From an uncultured Lachnospiraceae bacterium (GTDB lineage: Bacteria > Bacillota > Clostridia > Lachnospirales > Lachnospiraceae): DNA of 64,000 bases. Below the pieces are notes generated by a model. It did no database searches and was not told where the DNA came from. It saw only the letters and a list, made by a program, of their open reading frames with translations. The stretch is from contig CAKRMH010000010.1 of assembly GCA_934364805.1 (NCBI GenBank), positions 35,330 through 99,329 of the forward strand, in the 5' to 3' direction. Of the stretch, positions 27,173-35,428 are shown piece after piece; within the stretch, counting starts at the first letter, position 1; the number at the start of each line of letters is the position of its first letter. A program made the position numbers and the translations under genes.

Positions 27173-28867
27173 CTAGTTTCTTCTATCCTTTTCATAATTG
27201 GAATTCACAAAAGAGTCAGCTTCAACTATCGTATTCTCCTTTAAATGCGTTCCTGATAATACAAATGTATTGTCTTTCAATACACACCCTTTTTCTATTT
27301 CAATCACATGATCTCTTTCTTTTGACTTGTCATAAGCATAATTGATATTATCCCCGGAATGCAAATCTATGATTGCATGACTATCCCCATTAAAAATGAT
27401 AACATCCTTTCCTAATTTCACATCTGTGTCAACATGTGTCGTAGTGTTAAACGAACATTGAATATAACCACTTTCCCCCAAATGTGTTCCGCTATCTATA
27501 GACAATTTAGCACCGTCATACATTCTCAGTGAATAATCTCTTTCTATTTCCACATTTTCTGCGATATGACAATCAATTCCACTAAGAGCAACCATCCTCA
27601 AATTATTTCTTCCACCACTTGTTTCAACAATAATCTTAGCACCTGTCCCTCGTAATTCAATTGTCAATGGCATTTTGGTATCAATAACATTCTCAAAGCA
27701 ATCCTCATAATGTCCAACAAAGTTTACCAGTCTATATGGACTATGCATCATTGCACCATACCCTATTCCAAATCCATATCCATTTTTCCATAACGCCGTT
27801 ATAACTTTATCATTATATACAACCGGAAGAGCACAATAATATTCTCTGTCTCTCCAACTGATATCACTTAATTCAGCAGATATCTGTGCTTCTGTCATGT
27901 CCGCATTATACAAAATTGTTTTATAAACCTTTATTCCATATTCTTTTGCCAATAAGCATTCCAAGGAATTTGACTTTCCTATGATTATTACTTTTCTATT
28001 TTTATATTTCTTATTAATTTGAAAAGCTAATAGTTTTACCGTCACATCTTCGAGCAGCGCCTGCATTTGCACTTTACATTTTTCATACAAAATGTCTTTC
28101 CTATTAATATCCAAAACTGCCTCTGCCAGGTAATTCAAATAAATAGAATTAAAACTTAACATATGGGGCGTCCCCATTTTCTCCTCTCCATACATATGGT
28201 CAGGTACTTTAATTCTTTCAAATTGATTTCCCACCAAATCTGACAATCTCTGTAATAAGATATTTGTATCATAGATTACATTCTGCTTGTCCAATATCTC
28301 GACAGTATTTCTTTTTGAAATATACATTGCAGAAAACCTTATATCTACGCATATAATTTTGGATGCATATGGTTTAAAAAAATTCACAAATTGTTCCACA
28401 TTCCTTTTTAACTGTTGATCGGAAATTTTGAACATATTTATACTTTCTTCATTTTGTAATTTTCCATAATATTTTTCAAGAAATTGGATAATTACATCTT
28501 TATTATTGAAAAGTGTTTGGTTCTCCGTGAGCAGAAAAGAATGACCATTCTGAAATAGAAATCTGTGAACCGGTAACCTAAGTACAGAAACATCAATAAG
28601 AATATGATCAACCTTAGCACTTTGTATAATTTCGCCTATTTTTCTTCCAAAATCCAATGAGAACATTTTTTTTGCATATTCATTTATAAATTGCATCTGT
28701 TCGTACAGTATAAGCCTCTCCTGTTCTGGAATAAACGTCTCCTCTTCAGAGCAAAAGCTTAATGGACTAATCTCCGTAACCCGACATTGGTTAGCTATTT
28801 TTCCATGTGATGCTATTGCAATATCATCAAGCAGCTTGGAACCAATTGTAATAATTGTTTGACTCAT
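27173..28867 (-). CDS. DUF6270-like protein with degenerate beta-helix domain
   Basis: 564 residues, second of three adjacent relatives. The N-terminus ITIGSKLLDDIAIASHG and the phrase YEDCFENVIDTKMPLTIELRG align by eye with the same places in the flanking genes. The C-terminal beta-helix is present (EIERDYSLRMYDGAKLSIDS, DVIIFNGDSHAIIDL), but the HVW(I/L)G element that carries the catalytic His in the other two is not visible; the helix continues as IEIEKGCVLKDNTFVLSG. It may therefore be a binding or scaffolding paralogue rather than an active acetyltransferase. Function unknown. Confidence 0.68.
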   Translation of the reverse strand: MSQTIITIGSKLLDDIAIASHGKIANQCRVTEISPLSFCSEEETFIPEQERLILYEQMQFINEYAKKMFSLDFGRKIGEIIQSAKVDHILIDVSVLRLPVHRFLFQNGHSFLLTENQTLFNNKDVIIQFLEKYYGKLQNEESINMFKISDQQLKRNVEQFVNFFKPYASKIICVDIRFSAMYISKRNTVEILDKQNVIYDTNILLQRLSDLVGNQFERIKVPDHMYGEEKMGTPHMLSFNSIYLNYLAEAVLDINRKDILYEKCKVQMQALLEDVTVKLLAFQINKKYKNRKVIIIGKSNSLECLLAKEYGIKVYKTILYNADMTEAQISAELSDISWRDREYYCALPVVYNDKVITALWKNGYGFGIGYGAMMHSPYRLVNFVGHYEDCFENVIDTKMPLTIELRGTGAKIIVETSGGRNNLRMVALSGIDCHIAENVEIERDYSLRMYDGAKLSIDSGTHLGESGYIQCSFNTTTHVDTDVKLGKDVIIFNGDSHAIIDLHSGDNINYAYDKSKERDHVIEIEKGCVLKDNTFVLSGTHLKENTIVEADSFVNSNYEKDRRN

Positions 28868-28924
28868 TCTTCTCCCTCAGTTCTACTAACTCTTTCACTT
28901 CTGCACTAATCATTAATAGCAAAT

Positions 28925-30739
28925 TCATTCCTGTGTTTCATTCGCATATTGCTGATACACCAACTCATCATAATATAACTCAGGAAACTGACTCCCTCTT
29001 GACCATGCGATATCCGTTTTTATTATTCTGGCAGGGATTCCAGTAATAATTACATTATTTGGAAATTTTTTATTAACAATTGCTCCTGCACCTACAACGG
29101 ATCCATCTCCGATTTCTGTTCCCTTTAAAATTTTTGCGCCATATCCAATCCAAACATGATCTCCGATAACAATCTTGTTAGTGTCACATCTACTTTGTAA
29201 CTTATACCTTCCATCAACTTTCTGAAAAATAGAATGACCATCTCCCGAAAAAATCATAACATCAAACGATATCATGACCTCTTCTCCAATGAATAATTGT
29301 GACAAAAAAGGTACGCTTATAAACAGCTCTTTTCCCGCTGACAACCCCTTTTCAATATTCAAGCTGCTTCCATTATAACAACATATCTTTCCTTGAACAG
29401 ATCTTGCGCTTTTACGTATCGTTATATCAGCTTGACTCATAACCAAAAAGTTAAGTACAGACGATTGGTGTTCAATCTCCATGCTAATTCCCGCACCCTG
29501 CATTGTAAGTGCACATGGTGAATCTATATGAATATGATTGCTATAAATATCTTCAAATTCTCCACAAAATTTTTTGTTATTAAGAGCATTGGTTGTACTA
29601 AACCATGAAACATCATAAGCATATCCTGCATCATATAATATCTGAAAAATATTGCATTTTTTTCCAACGTTTCTAAAAATTTCAGGAACAACGAAGCATA
29701 GATCTTTTGAATCATATTTGTCATACTCTTTCAAATTTTCTGCAATCTCTTCAGCCTCCGTTTCCGGATCATAATATATGGTTTTCAGAACATGCACACC
29801 ATAGTTCGAAAGTAAAAATTCTTCAAACCAATTTCTCCGTGAAATTACAACTATTTTTTTCTGGAGACAATTATGGCTGACCAACTGTTCAATTATATTT
29901 TGAGAAAAAATATCATAAATAACATGCAATGTATCTTCTGAGGCTGTTTCCTTTAATTTTGTTACTAATTCCTGCTTATTGTTTAAAACACACTCTATAG
30001 CCTCGTCCATATACGCATAATATGCATCCGAAAAATGAAATTCAAATGGGGTTCCTGCAGAACTATCACCAATAAGAACATCCGGCTTCTCTATAAAATC
30101 TACCTTTCCAGCAAGATTATGATAAATTCTATCTATGGAGCGATTAACTTTTCCCTGAATCTGATAATTTGGTGTGTAGTAAATCTTTTTCTTGTCAATA
30201 TAATTGCAAACTGCATATGGTTTAAAGAAAATCACACGACCGCTAAAAAGGCTCTGAATAGCTGCACAATACCGTATTAAATACTTTGACAATTCTTCAT
30301 CTGTTAAATTGTCCATGCTTAATTTTCTCTCTTCCTTTACCACAGATCCCATTTTCTTTTGAAGAATATCAATTAATTTATTTTCATTCTGCTTCGAAAA
30401 TAAGTGAGATTTAAAGGCAACCTTTTCCCCATTTTCAAATTCGTAAACTGTTGTATCAATCCTAAAATCTGCCAAATCACATAAAATTATATCTGCTTCA
30501 TGATTCAACTCATTTACTAAACATTTTAAACCTTTCAAATATGTGATCATCTCTATTTTTTTTGCCTCGTTTTCATCATCGAAGGCATCCAAACAACTAG
30601 ATAAATCCATGCATATTGAAGATTCTAAAAAGGCGAATAAAGCATATGACACTAAAGTTCTAGCACTTTTCCTTTGATTTGATTTTCGAATTATATCAGC
30701 ACCAACACATGTACCAATCGTAGCAACTCTCATACTCAT
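28925..30739 (-). CDS. DUF6270-like protein with C-terminal hexapeptide acetyltransferase domain
   Basis: About 604 residues, third relative of the set. The N-terminal part starts ATIGTCVGADIIRKSN, and EFEDIYSNHIHIDSPCALTM is the equivalent of the linker seen in the two neighbours. The C-terminal domain has a textbook acetyltransferase end: VIGDHVWIGYGAKILKG, TEIGDGSVVGAGAIVNKKFP, NNVIITGIPARIIKTDIAW. I start at the fourth codon of the longest frame (30739), because AGAGAGGA abuts the first ATG and is correctly spaced only for the inner ones. O-acetylation of the glycan is the likely role; the substrate is unknown. Confidence 0.76.
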   Translation of the reverse strand: MSMRVATIGTCVGADIIRKSNQRKSARTLVSYALFAFLESSICMDLSSCLDAFDDENEAKKIEMITYLKGLKCLVNELNHEADIILCDLADFRIDTTVYEFENGEKVAFKSHLFSKQNENKLIDILQKKMGSVVKEERKLSMDNLTDEELSKYLIRYCAAIQSLFSGRVIFFKPYAVCNYIDKKKIYYTPNYQIQGKVNRSIDRIYHNLAGKVDFIEKPDVLIGDSSAGTPFEFHFSDAYYAYMDEAIECVLNNKQELVTKLKETASEDTLHVIYDIFSQNIIEQLVSHNCLQKKIVVISRRNWFEEFLLSNYGVHVLKTIYYDPETEAEEIAENLKEYDKYDSKDLCFVVPEIFRNVGKKCNIFQILYDAGYAYDVSWFSTTNALNNKKFCGEFEDIYSNHIHIDSPCALTMQGAGISMEIEHQSSVLNFLVMSQADITIRKSARSVQGKICCYNGSSLNIEKGLSAGKELFISVPFLSQLFIGEEVMISFDVMIFSGDGHSIFQKVDGRYKLQSRCDTNKIVIGDHVWIGYGAKILKGTEIGDGSVVGAGAIVNKKFPNNVIITGIPARIIKTDIAWSRGSQFPELYYDELVYQQYANETQE

Positions 30740-30794
30740 TAACAGCATTCCTCTCTATCTGCATTTGCTCAATATTTCAGGAAACAATATTGAA

Positions 30795-31262
30795 TCATAG
30801 CCATTCTACAAACTCCCTGACTGCTCCTTCTCCACCGCATCTATTCGATACAAAATCTGAGATCTCAATGATCTCCCTCGCAGCATCTTTGGGGCAGCCT
30901 CTTAATGCAACCATATTCATACACTCATAATCATTCAGATCATCCCCCATATAGGAACATTCCATTAAGGAAACTCCAATACGCTCCATAATTTCCATCA
31001 TTTTCTCTCTTTTATTGGATATTCCCTGGTATAGTTCTGTAATGCCAATTTCCCGACACCTTATTTGTACTATAGAACTTTCCCTTCCGGTAATAACAAT
31101 CGGTACAATTTCCTTTTCCGCTAAGATATGATTAATCGCATATCCATCCTTTACACTGAAGCTTTTAAACAATTCTCCTTCTTGTGAAATATGTATCTTT
31201 CCATCGGTCATAGTCCCATCAACGTCCAAAAACAAAACCTTAATATTTTTATGATTCTTCAT
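30795..31262 (-). CDS. KdsC-like HAD phosphatase for a 2-keto-3-deoxy sugar acid
   Basis: 155 residues, the size of stand-alone KdsC/YrbI phosphatases, which are C0-capped HAD enzymes. VLFLDVDGTMTDGKI carries both catalytic Asp (13 and 15), VITGRES the motif II Ser/Thr region, KREKMMEI the Lys, and YMGDDLNDYECM the terminal acidic pair. The family removes phosphate from Kdo-8-P or neuraminate-9-P type products. Its start overlaps the aldolase gene by 14 bases, so the two are probably co-translated, and the cytidylyltransferase gene lies just upstream. It is expected to act on the aldolase product. Confidence 0.88.
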   Translation of the reverse strand: MKNHKNIKVLFLDVDGTMTDGKIHISQEGELFKSFSVKDGYAINHILAEKEIVPIVITGRESSIVQIRCREIGITELYQGISNKREKMMEIMERIGVSLMECSYMGDDLNDYECMNMVALRGCPKDAAREIIEISDFVSNRCGGEGAVREFVEWL

Positions 31263-32865
31263 TCTTAATTACCTTTTCAAACATGCTGTTTGTCAAAAAT
31301 GATATTTGACATGTTCCCTTTACTATTTTCCAATAATCAGCAAGCATACTTGTAATTTCCTTATTCAGTTCCACAAATTCCTCTTTATGTCTTTCATTCT
31401 GGAATTTATTGCTAAGATAATTTGTTACTTTATTATTATCAAATCCGTCGAATCCTGCAAAAGTAATCTGTTTACATCCTAATATTTTCAGAAGGTTAAG
31501 CAACATAAAGGTTGTATTTTCATAATATTTATATCCCTCATTGATAACAGAGTAATAATTAATCACATATTCTGCATTACTGTCTTTCAAATTGGAAGTA
31601 ACTATCCGCTTTACATCTTCCGTAAAGCTATTCATCTCATATTGCTTTGAATTTCCCCAGAAAGACCATTTTGTATACTCAGACACATGATTTACACTTA
31701 CTACAAAAGGTGAATTTTTCTGAATATACTCATTGATTAATTGCCTTTGTTGTTCTATGCTCTCTCCTGGAACTATGATAAGGACTTCTCGGTCTGCAAT
31801 AATCTTACGTAATTCATTGATATCCTTTTCATCATCAACAAACTTTGAATTGTATTCAAGATATAACTTATCAATATTGTCATAATCATATCGTTGTCTT
31901 AATTCAGGTTCTATCATTGAAAGAATATTTTTTATATCCTTGGATAACAATCTGAATTTCGATGTTAAGTATCTCACATTATTCGGATGTGCCTGATAAT
32001 TTCCTGATAAAAGTGCCGGAATAGAATACCCCCAATTTTCGGCATCCCTATATTTTATAATATAGTTATCAATCAAATCTAACAACTGGTCGAAATCATA
32101 ATTACAATTGTGCTTACGTACCAAATAATCCACAATTAACTCCGTGTTTAAATTGCCGGCAACTTTTCCTATTCCATCTAAGGTTCCATCAATGATTACT
32201 TTACGGTTACCCTGTGCCATTAAAATAACCTGCTGAGCTAATGCATTTGATAACTGATAATTATTATGGGAGTGGAAATCTACACATATTTCTGGATCCA
32301 TATTATTATTAATAAGTGCAAATATCCTTGTGACATCATCCAGATACATTGCTCCATACGTATCAACAATTCCAAAACTATATGGTTTAACAGCATTAAC
32401 CATTTCTACCAATTCAAGTATTTCTTTATCTGAATAGTTTAAAGTGTTAACTCCTTGTATAAACAGTTTATAACCTTGTTCTTTTACAATATGAAGACAT
32501 CTGAGTATATCGTCATAATGTTCTTTCTTATTCTTCTTGGTAAAGCCAACTCGTATACCAGTAATCGATTCTCCATCACATTTTTTCAGAGTATCAAAAT
32601 CAAACATTCCATAATCCACAAATGCAACATATTCAGCATTTCTGTTTTTTACAAACGGCTTAATCTGATCTACATCTGTAAAAAAAGTAGAATTTCCATT
32701 ATATTGTGTTTTTCTCCAATCTCTTAAAAAACCAACCTCAATAATATCGATCTTAGCGGTTGCTAATTTCTGCGATATTGCTAAAATTTCTTCATCTGGA
32801 AAAGCACAATCTATAATCCGCCCTCCATCTCGTAATGTACAATCAAGAACTTTAATATTTCCCAT
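31249..32865 (-). CDS. HMGL/DRE-TIM-type aldolase fused to a C-terminal domain of unknown function
   Basis: Residues 1 to about 330 are a DRE-TIM metallolyase barrel: VLDCTLRDGGRIIDC (catalytic Arg12-Asp13), IIEVGFL, DTYGAMYLDDV and the metal ligands in DFHSHNN, then GTLDGIGKVAGNLNTE. This is the group of 4-hydroxy-2-oxovalerate aldolase, isopropylmalate synthase and HMG-CoA lyase. Residues about 340-538 are a separate alpha/beta domain (VLIIVPGESIEQQRQLIN, LLNLLKILGCKQITFAGFDG) that recalls the MptE/DUF115-like domain of the 33536 gene. With a KdsC-type phosphatase and a CMP-transferase on either side, it probably forms the carbon skeleton of a 2-keto acid sugar in place of a NeuB/KdsA synthase. 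Substrates are unknown. Confidence 0.82.
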   Translation of the reverse strand: MGNIKVLDCTLRDGGRIIDCAFPDEEILAISQKLATAKIDIIEVGFLRDWRKTQYNGNSTFFTDVDQIKPFVKNRNAEYVAFVDYGMFDFDTLKKCDGESITGIRVGFTKKNKKEHYDDILRCLHIVKEQGYKLFIQGVNTLNYSDKEILELVEMVNAVKPYSFGIVDTYGAMYLDDVTRIFALINNNMDPEICVDFHSHNNYQLSNALAQQVILMAQGNRKVIIDGTLDGIGKVAGNLNTELIVDYLVRKHNCNYDFDQLLDLIDNYIIKYRDAENWGYSIPALLSGNYQAHPNNVRYLTSKFRLLSKDIKNILSMIEPELRQRYDYDNIDKLYLEYNSKFVDDEKDINELRKIIADREVLIIVPGESIEQQRQLINEYIQKNSPFVVSVNHVSEYTKWSFWGNSKQYEMNSFTEDVKRIVTSNLKDSNAEYVINYYSVINEGYKYYENTTFMLLNLLKILGCKQITFAGFDGFDNNKVTNYLSNKFQNERHKEEFVELNKEITSMLADYWKIVKGTCQISFLTNSMFEKVIKNEES

Positions 32866-32869
32866 TTTT

Positions 32870-33532
32870 CTATTTTTCCTCCGATGTTTTATTTAAAAAT
32901 GCTGCGACTACTTTTGCAAAATCATAGTCTTCTTTAACATCTATATCAACAGCTTCAAATTGATCAATTTCATAAATATATGGTTTTAAGCCAATTCTTC
33001 TGTGCATTTTTGTGAAAACTTCTTTTTTAAAAATAAAGAATGCTCCTGTTTCCATATATACAGGATCTAAATCCTGAGTTCTAACAATATCTTCAATATT
33101 ATAATTAAATGGTTTTCCCTGATACCACATATAGTCCTGAAGCATAACTGCACTAAAAGCAGAATCATATTCTCCTGATACCACCTTAGCAAGCGCATTT
33201 TCAATAGAGTCCTTCTTTGTAAAAGGTTGTGTAACATGTGTTAACACATATATGTCTGCATCTACTGCTTCCACAAATCCCTCTATGATATCTAATCCTT
33301 TCACTTCAAATCCATCTAATTTTTTATCTCTTTGCAAAAATTCTATTCCTTCCGGAATATATTCCTTTATTGTTGGATCACTACAAAAAACATATTTTTC
33401 ATCTATTCCTTCTACCGAATTAATTGTCTGAAAAATATAGTCACATAACGGTCTTCCATTTAAATCCATAAGATTTTTTCCTGGTAATCTTTGATTGTTT
33501 AATTTTATTGGAATAAAAGAAACCACTTTCAT
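32870..33532 (-). CDS. CMP-keto-sugar-acid cytidylyltransferase (NeuA/KdsB-like)
   Basis: 220 residues. The N-terminal nucleotide motif reads IPIKLNNQRLPGKNL, a variant of the IPAR-GS-G-P-KN loop of acylneuraminate and Kdo cytidylyltransferases. LTHVTQPFTKKDSIENAL and the C-terminal FEAVDIDVKEDYDFA (metal-binding Asp pair) are conserved. It would activate the acid sugar with CTP to give the CMP donor. Gaps of 3-4 bases separate it from the aldolase gene downstream and the glycosyltransferase gene upstream, so the four genes form a coupled block. Product identity unknown. Confidence 0.9.
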   Translation of the reverse strand: MKVVSFIPIKLNNQRLPGKNLMDLNGRPLCDYIFQTINSVEGIDEKYVFCSDPTIKEYIPEGIEFLQRDKKLDGFEVKGLDIIEGFVEAVDADIYVLTHVTQPFTKKDSIENALAKVVSGEYDSAFSAVMLQDYMWYQGKPFNYNIEDIVRTQDLDPVYMETGAFFIFKKEVFTKMHRRIGLKPYIYEIDQFEAVDIDVKEDYDFAKVVAAFLNKTSEEK

Positions 33533-33535
33533 TGT

Positions 33536-35428
33536 TTATCTCTCCTTTAACACTCTTTCTAAATTATCTCTGTAAAAAACTTCCAGTTTTCCACCACGCG
33601 TAACATTATAAATCTCTACATGTCTCTTATATGCAAAATCTCTAATTGCTTTATATCCATCAATACTTAAAGCAGCTGCCTGTGGTAACCACCCAGCTTC
33701 AATTTTTCCTTTATCTCCCGGAGCTTCAATAAAATGAATCTTTGGCTTTGAATAGTCGCAGTCACAACCGATAAGATATATCTTTTTAAATCCCATATAA
33801 ATTGCAATCTGAATTGCCATGTTTGTAACTGTAAATCCATCATATACCCCAACCGAAATGTCATCACTATATTCAATTTTCTTTTTTTCCATCCAGTCAT
33901 CCAGATGATTAGAGTAATCCACTAACAAATATGTTTCTCTACCATTCTGCGTTTTCGGTTGTGAACGATAATGCAAAAAAGCCTCTCGTTGGCAAAATGT
34001 ACCACCATCCACTTCATGTTCATGCAGATATTTTCCAAATGAAAAGATATCAATTAATGCGTAATATGTCGGTCTCCAGTTCGTTTTTGTATAAGCTTTT
34101 GTAATACTATTTACACCTATCGTATATTCGTTTTTTAACAACTCCAAATCTTGAATGGTAAGAGACGGTCCCGGACATGTAATAAAAACTCTTTCCCCTT
34201 TATGTATATTTTTAAATCTGCGAATTCTTCTCATATCTGGATCCAGCCATGAGATATGAAGTAATTTCAACCATTTTCTTTTACGGATCATTCGATGCAT
34301 AGGAATATCAGACTCTATTGTCCAGGCTTTCTTAGAAAAATCCGGATCATTTTTGTGTATATGATTCCAATGTAATGCCTGCAGACGTTTGTTTGCGATC
34401 AAATGGAATCCTTTAAATCCATATTTTATTGTATTTTCTACTCGTTTTGACAGTGTTTTTTCGTAGAGATCATTCGATATTTTTCTTATATTTTCTGAAA
34501 AGCCTAATACTTCTTCATATGTTTCACGATTGTTCGGCATTAGCTTAAAATAAATATCATACTGTCTGGTTATTTTCCAAAGCAGATCTGGATATATGTG
34601 ATTAAAAACATTTTCACCAAATTTATCTTTATTTTCAATTACATACCTGCATATATGTTCAACGATCAATCTTCTATGCTTATTATGCTTAGCAAAAGAA
34701 CTTTCATCTACGCTCTGTCCTTCTCTTTCAAGTCGATACTGATATAAATATCTATCGATTGGTAAAACTGTTTTCACGTAAATTAATGGGAAAATGTCAT
34801 ATTCCATATCATCATAGAAAACATGTTCATCAAATCGAATATTATTATCTTGTAAAAGTGAAGTTTTATATGAGACATAATGGAAAAGATATTGTTCTGA
34901 ATAATCAAATAATTTTTCATTAAAATCATATACTTTTCCATAAAGCAAGACATCTCGTCCAGGCTTTGGTTTCGCTTTTCCTTCATTTATCTCTCTTCTG
35001 TTCCAGACGTTTTTAATTCTGCAATTAACAATCTTATCCTGCTTTTCTAATATCTTTCGAAAATTGGTAAGAACCATATCTGCATCCTGTTTTTCCATTT
35101 CATCAATAACCGCTTTCAATGCTTCTTGATCAACCCAATCATCTGCATCAATTGGTCTGAAATATTTACCTGTTGCAAGTTCTATTCCTTTATTTAATGC
35201 AGAACCATGTCCGCCATTCTCCTTAGAAATTAATTTAAATGTGCCAGGATATTTATCAACATATTTTTGAGCTAATTCAGCAGTTCTGTCTTTAGACCCA
35301 TCATCAATAATGAGTACCTCTAATTTATCCATATAATCATCAACAACCATGGAATCTAATGTTGTTTCGATATATTTTTCCATGTTAAACGCAGGGATTA
35401 CAATTGATAAAACCTTTTTACTTTTCAT
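33536..35428 (-). CDS. Bifunctional protein: family 2 glycosyltransferase plus MptE/DUF115-like domain
   Basis: 630 residues. Residues 1 to about 300 are a GT-A glycosyltransferase: SIVIPAFNMEKYIETTLDSM, LIIDDGSKDRT, KENGGHGSALNKGIE and the metal motif PIDADDW. After a helical middle, residues about 400-630 form a second domain: GERVFITCPGPSLTIQDLEL, YTIGVNSITKAY and KKIYLIGCDCDYSKPKIHFIE. This pattern matches the DUF115/MptE group and, more distantly, GT42 sialyltransferases, so the domain may use the CMP-sugar made by the adjacent cytidylyltransferase. That link is inference from position. The start overlaps the 35418 gene by 11 bases. Confidence 0.8.
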   Translation of the reverse strand: MKSKKVLSIVIPAFNMEKYIETTLDSMVVDDYMDKLEVLIIDDGSKDRTAELAQKYVDKYPGTFKLISKENGGHGSALNKGIELATGKYFRPIDADDWVDQEALKAVIDEMEKQDADMVLTNFRKILEKQDKIVNCRIKNVWNRREINEGKAKPKPGRDVLLYGKVYDFNEKLFDYSEQYLFHYVSYKTSLLQDNNIRFDEHVFYDDMEYDIFPLIYVKTVLPIDRYLYQYRLEREGQSVDESSFAKHNKHRRLIVEHICRYVIENKDKFGENVFNHIYPDLLWKITRQYDIYFKLMPNNRETYEEVLGFSENIRKISNDLYEKTLSKRVENTIKYGFKGFHLIANKRLQALHWNHIHKNDPDFSKKAWTIESDIPMHRMIRKRKWLKLLHISWLDPDMRRIRRFKNIHKGERVFITCPGPSLTIQDLELLKNEYTIGVNSITKAYTKTNWRPTYYALIDIFSFGKYLHEHEVDGGTFCQREAFLHYRSQPKTQNGRETYLLVDYSNHLDDWMEKKKIEYSDDISVGVYDGFTVTNMAIQIAIYMGFKKIYLIGCDCDYSKPKIHFIEAPGDKGKIEAGWLPQAAALSIDGYKAIRDFAYKRHVEIYNVTRGGKLEVFYRDNLERVLKER

